Positions 9,163 to 16,286 of a DNA stretch of 54,588 nucleotides are shown in pieces. The stretch's first letter is position 1; each line of letters begins with the position of its first letter. The DNA lies in contig NZ_FUKU01000016.1 in the NCBI RefSeq assembly GCF_900163865.1, positions 1-54,588 of the forward strand, given 5' to 3'. The notes beneath the pieces were generated by a model. The model was given only the letters and a program-made list of their open reading frames with translations, ran no database searches and was not told the DNA's origin. Both the position numbers and the translations under genes were made by a program. This DNA comes from Sphingobacterium sp. JB170 (lineage in GTDB: Bacteria > Bacteroidota > Bacteroidia > Sphingobacteriales > Sphingobacteriaceae).

Positions 9163-11586
9163 ATGCGGATTATTATATTAACGATCGGTTTTAGCATGTT
9201 GCTGGGAATAGGGGGAGTTTTCGCTCAATCGTATCGGACTGGTGTCTTGGCAAATGGTCTGCACTATTATCTGCGGGGAGACGACCATGAGCAACCTTAT
9301 ACCGACATGCGGTTGGCATTAAAGGTGGGCGGCGTGCATGAGAAACCGCATGAACTCGGATTCGCACATTATATAGAGCACATGGCCTTTTACAGTTCCA
9401 AACGGTTTCCGGATGATGGCATACACCAGTTATTGCGCAATCATGGTATCCTACAAGGACGTGGGGTTAATGCCTATACGTCCACTGATCATACGGTCTA
9501 CAGCTTGCAATGGCCAGCCGAGTCTGTTACATCATTGGATAGCGGACTAAGTGTGCTCAGCGAGTGGTTGGGGGGATTGCAGTTCCAACAGCAGAAGGTA
9601 GACACTGAACGGTCTGTCATCATGATGGAGATGCGCGGACGGAAAGGGGTAGATACACTAAATTCTTTACGGCTTCCTTCCCTTGCCGTTCAATATGATG
9701 CCGTGCAATTGCCGGATGAACCGGTGAAGGCATCCGCATTGGATCGCTTTTACCAAGGCCATTACAAACCCAATCAAGCAGCAGTATTCATCTGTAGTCC
9801 GCTACCCATAGACAGCCTGCAAAAAAAAATAAGCGAGCAGTTTGCTCCATTATCCAGCGGTTCAATATCCCCTCTGCGCCAGGCTTTCTTTCCGAAACCG
9901 GGTGTTCGTACGCTGCACAGCCCTTTACTGGAAAGATCTGAGCTTTCTATTATCTTGCCTTTCCCTGGACAAAGTGGTTCCCGTTTGCCACAGCAGCTCG
10001 TAAAGTCCATCCGCCAGGCGATGGATTCCCTGGATATTCAGCCGGTGTACAGTGAAGTGTTCCGTTCCATTGCTGGTGATGCCTTATTATTAATCGGTTT
10101 GGATATACGCGATAGTACCCAACTTTTAACTGCCGTACACTCGATTGGATGCATTGCCTCCGGTAGCTCATCCGCTATTCTGAAGGATAACGGTTTATCT
10201 GTAGTTAAAGCCTCCAACAGAGAACTGTTTTTTAGGGAATACTTGGAGGATTTCCTCTATTCGAATAGGCAAGGGCGAGCTGTTGCCGGGATTGGGATAA
10301 ATCTGGAGGCGTCTGGCATCATACAGTTGGTGCCGGATACGAACAGCCGCTTATGCGACGAAAGATCTATCAAAAAAGCATGGCGGGATGGGATTTCCCA
10401 TCCGATGATTTTTCCGATAACGCAAAAAGAAGAAGAACCACCTCTGCCCACAGCAACACGAGCGGTAGACCAGCAAAGATGCGGGGAGGGCTCCGGATGG
10501 AATATTTTTCACTTCCCTCTTACCAATGGTACGACCCTGCTGTTGAAACAGATCGACGGACTTAACGAAAGTCTGCTGACGAGCATCACACCAATAGGCT
10601 ATGCCGACCTGCCCAAAGCGGAACAAGAAGCCGCCATTGATCTGCCTTCCTGGTTCTTTGTCGCCGATATGGGGCCATTTAGGGCGGATACGTTGGGTGA
10701 CTGGCAGCTTCGCGATGGAATTTCCATCAATGCCTATGCGGAAGCGCATCGCCACGGCTACATTGCCTCTTGCCCTACAGCAAAATCCACTTCCCTTTTT
10801 CGTTTCATCGCCATGGGCAATCAATATGCGCCGCTATCGCAAGAATCAAATGAGTTTAAGAAAATTGATGAGCATATACACAGGCAGTTATGGGGAAATA
10901 GCGATGGAGCGGTTTACATACTGGTGACCGATACCTTGGCACAGCCCGATATGTTAGGGCAATTATTCGCTATTATGGAGTCCTATCCGGCAGATAAGGA
11001 CAGAAACCATGGTGTGCATACAAACAAACAATTCTCGACACCCGATACCAGCCATTCGATAAGTCATACCGTAGCGCAGGACGGCGAGCTGGAATTTAGT
11101 GAATTTATTTTTCAGGCGCAGATGCCATCCTGTTCGATATTGGATGCTTTTTATTTAGACCTATTGGAAGATGCCTATTTTGATCAGCTCCTACGGACAC
11201 TTCGCAGTAACGGACTTTCGTACTCGCCTTCCGTAAACGCTCATTTGGAATATGAAGAATCCGATCCTTTCTTTTCCCTACAGATAGCAGTATATTATCT
11301 GCCTGAAAACGCCGAAAGGGTCGAACAGCTGGTTAAAAGTAGTTTTGATAGCATACCACGGTATCTGGATCAGCAATTTTACGATGCATTGGAACGGAAA
11401 CACCTGCCGCAACATCAATGGCCCTATCTACAGAGTCATCAATGGATGAAAAAACTAACATGGTGGACGCAGATCGGACAAACGTTTCCTATCGAAACCA
11501 TTCATCCCGACAGATCGTCCTTTCTTCACTGGCTAACCGAAAATTGGTCACTTGAAAATTTTTTAATAAAAAACCGTCATAAATGA
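9163..11586 (+). CDS. Exported M16-family zinc metallopeptidase
   Basis: This 807-residue protein has a signal peptide ending about residue 22 (GVFAQ). The inverted zinc motif H69-Y-I-E-H73 lies in ELGFAHYIEHMAFYSSKRFP, with a glutamate near residue 149 in VDTERSVIMME as the likely third ligand. The second half is a degenerate M16 repeat without the motif, as in the family. Length is a little below PqqL-like enzymes (about 930). E. coli PqqL and Pectobacterium FusC are M16 proteases paired with TonB-dependent receptors, and FusC cuts imported ferredoxin. By analogy this enzyme may process an imported heme or iron protein in the periplasm (inference). It follows the lipoprotein gene by two bases and overlaps the next gene. 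Confidence 0.85.
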   Translation: MRIIILTIGFSMLLGIGGVFAQSYRTGVLANGLHYYLRGDDHEQPYTDMRLALKVGGVHEKPHELGFAHYIEHMAFYSSKRFPDDGIHQLLRNHGILQGRGVNAYTSTDHTVYSLQWPAESVTSLDSGLSVLSEWLGGLQFQQQKVDTERSVIMMEMRGRKGVDTLNSLRLPSLAVQYDAVQLPDEPVKASALDRFYQGHYKPNQAAVFICSPLPIDSLQKKISEQFAPLSSGSISPLRQAFFPKPGVRTLHSPLLERSELSIILPFPGQSGSRLPQQLVKSIRQAMDSLDIQPVYSEVFRSIAGDALLLIGLDIRDSTQLLTAVHSIGCIASGSSSAILKDNGLSVVKASNRELFFREYLEDFLYSNRQGRAVAGIGINLEASGIIQLVPDTNSRLCDERSIKKAWRDGISHPMIFPITQKEEEPPLPTATRAVDQQRCGEGSGWNIFHFPLTNGTTLLLKQIDGLNESLLTSITPIGYADLPKAEQEAAIDLPSWFFVADMGPFRADTLGDWQLRDGISINAYAEAHRHGYIASCPTAKSTSLFRFIAMGNQYAPLSQESNEFKKIDEHIHRQLWGNSDGAVYILVTDTLAQPDMLGQLFAIMESYPADKDRNHGVHTNKQFSTPDTSHSISHTVAQDGELEFSEFIFQAQMPSCSILDAFYLDLLEDAYFDQLLRTLRSNGLSYSPSVNAHLEYEESDPFFSLQIAVYYLPENAERVEQLVKSSFDSIPRYLDQQFYDALERKHLPQHQWPYLQSHQWMKKLTWWTQIGQTFPIETIHPDRSSFLHWLTENWSLENFLIKNRHK

Positions 11587-12479
11587 AAAAGCAGTTTTTT
11601 TTAGCGATATCAATATGGATACTGATTAGTATCCATAAAGGATATGGCGCAGACACGTTGGCCACACACTATCGTATTGTTGAGGTCGCTTCCGGAGAAG
11701 AAATTTCAGTGGATACACTGGCTGACCGGTTGGCAAAGGCATCGGTTGTATTCTTTGGAGAAGAACATGATGATCCGGTAGCCCATGCACTGGAACTCGC
11801 GGTTCTGAAACGATTGTATCTGCATTGGCATGGTGCTATGGCCCTTAGCATGGAAATGTTCCAAACAGATATACAGCCCATTGTTGATGAATACATAGAT
11901 GATGTGATTAGCGAACGTAATTTTATCAAGGAAGCCCGTGCATGGAAAAACTATGGTGACTACCGATCGTTGTTGCATTTTGTGAAGGAACATCGCATCG
12001 ACTTTCTTGCGGCCAATACCCCCGATCGATACTCCAATTTGGCCAATAGAAAAGGACTCCCGGCACTGGACAGCCTATCGGCATGGGCAAAAAGCTTTTT
12101 ACCACCTCTGCCCATTGATACGCTGGGTGGAGCCTATCACGAAAAGTTTTTCAAACAAATGGAAGGCGCACATTTTATAGGCATGCAGTATGTTTATCAG
12201 GCACATTGTCTTTGGGATGCCAATATGGCTTGGGTAATAGCCCGTTACCTAAAAAACCATCCCCAAAGAAAAGTGTTGCATATCAACGGAAGGTTCCATA
12301 GCGACGATCACCTTGGCATAATACAACAATTGCAAATCCGTTATCGTCCTGGAACTAAGGTGCTCAGCATCTCGAGTGTAGCATCTCCTGCTTTCCGCAG
12401 CAATGAGGAAATGCGCGCCTATGCCCGGAATGCTGACTTTCTCATTTTGACAGATGCCGGATTGGAGCGAACGCATTGA
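11583..12479 (+). CDS. ChaN-like heme-binding protein
   Basis: The 298-residue exported protein (signal peptide ending near GYGAD) matches the ChaN/Tiki-like family. It contains VVFFGEEHDDPVAHALELAVLKRL near residue 55, LSMEMFQ, and DYRSLLHFVKEHRIDFLAANTP. Near the C terminus is VLHINGRFHSDDHLGIIQQL, where family members place conserved histidines. Campylobacter ChaN binds two cofacial hemes and is iron regulated. Here it ends the locus with a 4-base start overlap with the protease gene, so a heme-handling role fits its neighbours well. No lipobox is obvious. Confidence 0.8.
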   Translation: MKKQFFLAISIWILISIHKGYGADTLATHYRIVEVASGEEISVDTLADRLAKASVVFFGEEHDDPVAHALELAVLKRLYLHWHGAMALSMEMFQTDIQPIVDEYIDDVISERNFIKEARAWKNYGDYRSLLHFVKEHRIDFLAANTPDRYSNLANRKGLPALDSLSAWAKSFLPPLPIDTLGGAYHEKFFKQMEGAHFIGMQYVYQAHCLWDANMAWVIARYLKNHPQRKVLHINGRFHSDDHLGIIQQLQIRYRPGTKVLSISSVASPAFRSNEEMRAYARNADFLILTDAGLERTH

Positions 12480-12511
12480 TGATGGAGGATATTGTAAAAA
12501 GGTGTTATAAG

Positions 12512-12817
12512 TTACAGGCCAATGTGGACCACCACGATGTCTTCGTTGTGGTAGGAGGGGTGATAGCTCGCAATGGCACCGCTCTGTTTATAGTAGGCCA
12601 ATTCGTCATAAACGGCCCGGCGCAAAATGCCTTTACCTTTGCCATGAATAAAACGGATTTCGGTATAGTCCCAATAGATAGCCGCATCAAGCATTTCCCG
12701 CAACAATTCCAATGACTCTGCCAACAGCTCATTAGTCTCATAGCTATCGAGATTGCTTAAAAATGCGTCAGCATGTAAATCCACCGTTTTCGGCGGTTTT
12801 GGCAAAGTCCTTCCCAT
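12512..12817 (-). CDS. Smr-domain protein, short form
   Basis: The 101-residue product is essentially one Smr domain: TVDLHADAFL near the start, then IRFIHGKGKGILRRAV with the IHGkGxGxLR signature, and DIVVVHIGL at the end. Smr domains are nicking or RNA-cleaving nucleases. In this phylum the domain is usually the tail of a larger protein of about 350 residues with an N-terminal DUF2027 region, which is absent here. The gene is therefore either a genuine short form or a truncated tail kept after recombination. The last 26 bases of coding sequence are duplicated at 2691-2716. Confidence 0.75.
   Translation of the reverse strand: MGRTLPKPPKTVDLHADAFLSNLDSYETNELLAESLELLREMLDAAIYWDYTEIRFIHGKGKGILRRAVYDELAYYKQSGAIASYHPSYHNEDIVVVHIGL
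12516..12541 (-). repeat. Right copy of the 26-bp smr-tail direct repeat
   Basis: Identical to 2691-2716 and in the same orientation. It encodes the last residues of the Smr protein. With the left copy it encloses about 9.8 kb that consists only of the heme/iron uptake genes. Confidence 0.85.
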
Positions 12818-12856
12818 AAGCCAAAAATAATCACAAAAATTGATATAGGTATTATT

Positions 12857-13249
12857 TTAAAGCAAAGGCTTGAAAGGCGATTGGCGTATATGGTCCAGCT
12901 TTACCTGGAACAATGTGGCCATTTTTCGCCCGCGGCTTTTGGCCTCGTCAGCTACAGGGCCCTCGAACAGATCGTTGACCGTTTTATCGAAGAGTTGCAG
13001 CCATCGTTCAAAATGGGTGGCGTCTATCGGCAATTGTGCATGCGGAGGAAATGGCCGTCCTTGGTATGTGTATTCGTCCAACAGGATCGTTTGCCAAAAG
13101 GTATACATCTTTTCCAGGTGTACCGGCCAGCGTCCTTCTAGCTTTGCATTGAAGATCGGACCGATTAGCTCATCCACTTGTACCCGGCCATAGAAAGTAT
13201 CCACCAACAACTTAATATCATCTAACGTTTGTATATCTGTTTGTGCCAT
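12857..13249 (-). CDS. Group III truncated hemoglobin
   Basis: The 130-residue cytoplasmic protein has the trHb layout: LVDTFYGRVQVDELIGPIF at helices A/B, EKMYTFWQTILLDEYTYQG, and PFPPHAQLPIDATHFERWLQLF. H70 is the likely proximal heme ligand. The PHxxLPI-HFERWL signature points to group III. These proteins bind oxygen or nitric oxide in redox stress. It stands alone on the minus strand with its own TAACTTTG promoter element. Confidence 0.88.
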   Translation of the reverse strand: MAQTDIQTLDDIKLLVDTFYGRVQVDELIGPIFNAKLEGRWPVHLEKMYTFWQTILLDEYTYQGRPFPPHAQLPIDATHFERWLQLFDKTVNDLFEGPVADEAKSRGRKMATLFQVKLDHIRQSPFKPLL

Positions 13250-13264
13250 ATCTTACCTCCAAAA

Positions 13265-13294
13265 CAAAGTTAAGCAAGAAATAACGGAAAAAAC
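13265..13294 (-). promoter_or_regulatory. Candidate promoter of the truncated hemoglobin
   Basis: On the minus strand TAACTTTG (13265-13272) matches the TAnnTTTG -7 element 16 bases before the start codon. A T-rich stretch sits where the -33 element should be but without a clear TTG. GGAGG precedes the ATG, an unusually strong Shine-Dalgarno site for this phylum. Confidence 0.4.
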
Positions 13295-13358
13295 ATGAGG
13301 CAGCGCATAAAAAGGTCGACCGTTTGTTGATACAATGCAACCTTTTTTTCTTTTATTA

Positions 13359-13727
13359 CTAATAATCGTATTTTTCGATTGCTTTTATTTTATTTTCTCC
13401 TTCAGTAAAAACAAGTGTTGGTTGATATGTGTCTGCTTCTTCCGGAGATAACTGGATAAAAGAAAGGATATGAACGGTATCACCTACTTTGGCGTGAAGT
13501 GCCGCACCGCCGTTCATACAGACTTCTCCGCTACCTCTTTTCCCCGGAAGCACATAGGTCATGATACGGCTGCCACTGATGGCGTTGTTAATATAAACTT
13601 GTTCATATTTCTTGATGCCGGCTGCATCAAGTAAATCGGCATCGATTGTGATAGAACCATTGTATGCTACATTGGCCTCTGTCACTTTAACCGTGTGAAT
13701 TTTTGCTTTTAAAATTGTCAATTCCAT
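13359..13727 (-). CDS. panD: Aspartate 1-decarboxylase proenzyme
   Basis: This 122-residue protein makes beta-alanine from aspartate for pantothenate and coenzyme A synthesis. The self-cleavage site Gly24-Ser25 is visible in VAYNGSITID, where Ser25 becomes the pyruvoyl group. The N-terminal LKAKIHTVKVTEANVAY and the middle EQVYINNAISGSRIMTYVLPG and GAALHAKVGDTVHI segments are characteristic, and the length is normal. It is a housekeeping gene, which supports a chromosomal origin for this part of the window. Confidence 0.95.
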   Translation of the reverse strand: MELTILKAKIHTVKVTEANVAYNGSITIDADLLDAAGIKKYEQVYINNAISGSRIMTYVLPGKRGSGEVCMNGGAALHAKVGDTVHILSFIQLSPEEADTYQPTLVFTEGENKIKAIEKYDY

Positions 13728-13778
13728 CTATTTTTTTTTGTATTTATATAATCCCCGATTTTTGATAATTCCATAGGG

Positions 13779-14849
13779 TCATAAAATAGCTTTTATGTTT
13801 TGTTGGTTGTTGTCGGCTTGATGCGTTGTTGTAACCGCTGAAAACAGGTGCAAATTATTGTTCTGTATAATGGAGTATTTGTTATACAGGAAGTTAGGTG
13901 TGAAGGTGTAAGGGCGGTTGATATCAAATTTTTGAATACAGGCTGTTTCTACCGCGTATTCCAATTTTCCTGAAGCGGCATATTTATGAACAACAAATAG
14001 GTTTTCATTGGGATGTTGTTCCAATTGAAACCAGGCACCTTCCCCAATGCCGCCTATCCATTGGGCATGCTCCGAGACATTGGATGGGCGTGATGGGGCG
14101 TCGATCATGCCGGATGTTCGGTCGCAGGCTAATTCTTGTGAACCTTTTTTGGTAAAATTATCTTTCAATAAGCTGACTTGAAACCATAACGAATCTTTGC
14201 GCCTCATCTTCCTTGCTTGGAGCAATCCATGTTCATAACAAAAGACTTCGTCATCAATGACCGCATTGATGACATTGCTTGTCGGACTTGCTTTGATACA
14301 TTCGGGATACAGTATTTTGCGACGTCTTTTATCGTCTATGTCCATTCCCTCCGTTAATACCTGTGCTACAAAGCGGGAGCAACTGTTGTTGTTTTTAGCG
14401 AGAGCACCGTATAAAACAGGTCCCTCTGCGACCAACTTTTCGGCATAGGCAACACATTTTGTGAATGAAATTTGTCTGCAAATTGAAAGAAATGTCCGTC
14501 CACCGCCATGTGTTGCCTCTTCTTTTTCATCAAGTTCTGCTAAAATCTTATCGATGTTCTGCACCTCGCCCTGTTGCGTAACCTGGGCTTTTGTATAAAT
14601 GTCCAGACGTGGATCAAAGCGGACTGACCTCGCCCGTCCATATCCACGTGGCGACATATAACGACCAAAATCATAATAAAGTATCTTTCCGCTATTTCTT
14701 TCGATAAGTAGTATGGCTGCATGGCCTACTTTGAAGTGAAGATTTTTTACGATGCCTATTTGTTTGAAAAACGCCATCCATTTTTCATCTCCCAAGGCGG
14801 TTTTATCGGGCCAGGAAATCGGAATCGCTATGTCGTTGAAAGTGTGCAT
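13779..14849 (-). CDS. DUF6695-type protein, possible permuted papain-like (NlpC/P60-like) enzyme
   Basis: The 356-residue protein has no signal peptide. I recognise it from memory as DUF6695-like (start NDIAIPISWPDKTALGDEKWM) without a known function. Residues 38-70 read HFKVGHAAILLIERNSGKILYYDFGRYMSPRGYGRARS, and about residue 155 comes NNNSCSRFVAQVL. A histidine in a GHAxI strand followed much later by an N-x-CSxFV cysteine resembles circularly permuted NlpC/P60 enzymes such as YiiX, so cysteine hydrolase activity is possible. Bases 14667-14811 of this gene recur almost perfectly at 14855-14999, immediately upstream. Confidence 0.6.
   Translation of the reverse strand: MHTFNDIAIPISWPDKTALGDEKWMAFFKQIGIVKNLHFKVGHAAILLIERNSGKILYYDFGRYMSPRGYGRARSVRFDPRLDIYTKAQVTQQGEVQNIDKILAELDEKEEATHGGGRTFLSICRQISFTKCVAYAEKLVAEGPVLYGALAKNNNSCSRFVAQVLTEGMDIDDKRRRKILYPECIKASPTSNVINAVIDDEVFCYEHGLLQARKMRRKDSLWFQVSLLKDNFTKKGSQELACDRTSGMIDAPSRPSNVSEHAQWIGGIGEGAWFQLEQHPNENLFVVHKYAASGKLEYAVETACIQKFDINRPYTFTPNFLYNKYSIIQNNNLHLFSAVTTTHQADNNQQNIKAIL
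14667..14811. repeat. 145-bp direct repeat, copy inside the DUF6695 gene
   Basis: Matches 14855-14999 with a single difference (T at 14804 versus C at 14992), offset by 188 bases. It encodes roughly residues 13-61 of the protein. Confidence 0.95.
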
Positions 14850-14854
14850 ATTTA

Positions 14855-15000
14855 AAAATCATAATAAAGTATCTTTCCGCTATTTCTTTCGATAAGTAGT
14901 ATGGCTGCATGGCCTACTTTGAAGTGAAGATTTTTTACGATGCCTATTTGTTTGAAAAACGCCATCCATTTTTCATCTCCCAAGGCGGTTTCATCGGGCG
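14855..15000 (-). pseudogene. Truncated second copy of the DUF6695 gene at the plasmid junction
   Basis: The segment encodes ETALGDEKWMAFFKQIGIVK onward to ILYYDF and then stops, identical in protein to the neighbouring intact gene. Upstream, on the minus strand, it is fused to the dispersed R1 repeat. An open frame of 80 codons therefore runs from R1 into the fragment, but it is chimeric and unlikely to be functional. The break lies within GCCCGATGAAA, which resembles both the intact gene (GCCCGATAAAA) and the R1 repeat (GCCCGATGAAAA). It marks a recombination join. Confidence 0.75.
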
Positions 15001-15180
15001 TCCAAAGAAATCTGGATTTGTCGATGGTCTTTGCATCACTTTTATTCCGGATCTGGCCGAGCTCGTTCCCGAGCATGGACCAAAGTGATAGCACTTTTAA
15101 AGAAGATCCGGAGCTGCAGCACCATATAGTGATAGCACTTTCAGCAACCGGTGACCTGGAACAACCAAAATTTTGATAGC
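14993..15180. repeat. Dispersed repeat R1, copy A
   Basis: About 185 bases shared with copies at 32312-32487, 44583-44788 and 50197-50400. Conserved landmarks are CATCGGGCGTCCAAAGAA, CCGGATCTGGCCGAGCTCGT, GAGCTGCAGCACCATATA and a right end in TTTTGATAGCAC. TGATAGCA occurs three times at a fixed spacing of about 40 and 47 bases, the first two inside short AAAGTG/CACTTT-like palindromes. This copy has lost the left portion seen in other copies and is joined to the DUF6695 fragment. Confidence 0.85.
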
Positions 15181-15213
15181 ACGAGGAGATTATATTGTCT
15201 TAATTTTAAGGGG

Positions 15214-15594
15214 TTATGCAAAAACATCATTTAGGTTTACACCCTTTTGAACCAATAACTTTAAATAGTTAATGAAAAAGGTGTCTTCTCTGTTCTCCAA
15301 GTAACTTAAACTGCTTTGGTTGATACCAATAGATTGAGTAATTTCTTGCCATTTTATTTTAGACTCTTGTCTTTTTTTCTTCAAATATTTGGCAATGTTT
15401 TCCGCTCCACTCAAAAAAGCTTCATTTAAATCTATGCCTCTTTGAGCAAGGAAATGTAAATAAAGATCAATCGATTCGGGCTCTCTGTTCTCAAAATAGG
15501 ATAGTGATGTTTGATGTATCCCTAATTCTTTAGCGATATCGGTCGTATTGATTTGCTTCTGTTGTCTAAGTTCTTTTAATCGTTTACCGAACAT
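15214..15594 (-). CDS. Regulator made of two tandem XRE-type helix-turn-helix domains
   Basis: The 126-residue protein contains two copies of one domain. The first reads FGKRLKELRQQKQINTTDIA then LGIHQTSLSYFENRE, ending RGIDLNEAF. The second reads IAKYLKKKRQESKIKWQEIT then IGINQSSLSYLENRE, ending KGVNLNDVF. Each is a Cro/C1-type DNA-binding unit and the arrangement suggests internal duplication. A single chain could bind a palindrome that normally needs a dimer. The ATG at 15594 is preferred over an upstream TTG. It lies at the plasmid edge, downstream of the adhesin operon, and is a candidate reader of one of the recurrent operators. Confidence 0.75.
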   Translation of the reverse strand: MFGKRLKELRQQKQINTTDIAKELGIHQTSLSYFENREPESIDLYLHFLAQRGIDLNEAFLSGAENIAKYLKKKRQESKIKWQEITQSIGINQSSLSYLENREDTFFINYLKLLVQKGVNLNDVFA

Positions 15595-15687
15595 TACGTC
15601 TGTGCATGCTTGTGCAATTGCTCTCAAATTTAATAAAAAAAAGCTGTCTTATATTTTATAACGCTTAAACCGCTATCATTCTTCTGA

Positions 15688-15733
15688 CAAGATGAAAAAA
15701 AAATTGAGAAAGTGATGCACACCACCTTCTCGT
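15688..15733 (-). terminator. Intrinsic terminator of the adhesin/T9SS operon
   Basis: GAGAAAGTG (15700-15710 region) pairs with CACCTTCTC near 15730 with one mismatch. On the minus strand the hairpin is followed by a run of about nine T residues. It lies just past the stop of the traO-like gene. Confidence 0.6.
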
Positions 15734-15741
15734 TAAGGTTT

Positions 15742-16263
15742 TTAATAATTATATAGGTTTATCTTTATACCTAAACCTAGATGATAGTAACTACTACCGA
15801 AAACTTTTTTAAGTAAATAAGCCTGATAAGCATAGGCCGATAGTGAGAGACTTTCTGACACCATAAATTCAAGTTCTCCGCCACCTTTACCTCCAACAGA
15901 AAACCCAGTAACGTCTCGCTCTAGCCCTGTAAGTTTTTCGTATCCTCCTGTTAAGCCAGCACGTACAGATAGGTTGAACTTGTTGCCGAGATAAAAAGGA
16001 ATTACACCGATCAATACATCCGCACCAATATGATTGTATTCCGATTGCATTGGGGTTCCCCATTCATAAAAGATCGCAGGATTAATCAGGAAGGTCGAAC
16101 TAAGGTATTTACTATAGTCGGCCCTTAATCCTTGACCAGAGTCTGACGCAAAAAATGAAGCACCGATATTGGCACTTCCCCTTGATCGCATAAATTGCGC
16201 TTGGGTCTCGTTGATGCTGATTATTGTCAATAAAAAGCCGATTAAAAACAGTCTATTTCTCAT
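15742..16263 (-). CDS. TraO-like small outer-membrane beta-barrel
   Basis: The 173-residue protein has a signal peptide (MRNRLFLIGFLLTIISINETQAQ) and alternating hydrophobic strands typical of an eight-strand barrel, ending GLGIKINLYNY. The overall plan resembles TraO of CTnDOT-type conjugation systems: QxMxSRGxANIGA after the leader, a LSVRAGLTGGYEKL strand in the middle, and a final GxGxKIN strand. The match is by pattern and length rather than by a diagnostic motif. TraO normally follows TraN, but here fifteen kilobases of adhesin and T9SS genes lie between them. It is the last gene of that operon, 23 bases after the receptor-like gene. Confidence 0.5.
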   Translation of the reverse strand: MRNRLFLIGFLLTIISINETQAQFMRSRGSANIGASFFASDSGQGLRADYSKYLSSTFLINPAIFYEWGTPMQSEYNHIGADVLIGVIPFYLGNKFNLSVRAGLTGGYEKLTGLERDVTGFSVGGKGGGELEFMVSESLSLSAYAYQAYLLKKVFGSSYYHLGLGIKINLYNY

Positions 16264-16286
16264 TTTGATATTTTTTATGTTTGGTG

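Noticed and set aside
10351..10824. Minus-strand and alternative-frame readings inside the M16 protease gene
   Set aside because: Shadows of a gene with clear domain structure and intact zinc motif.
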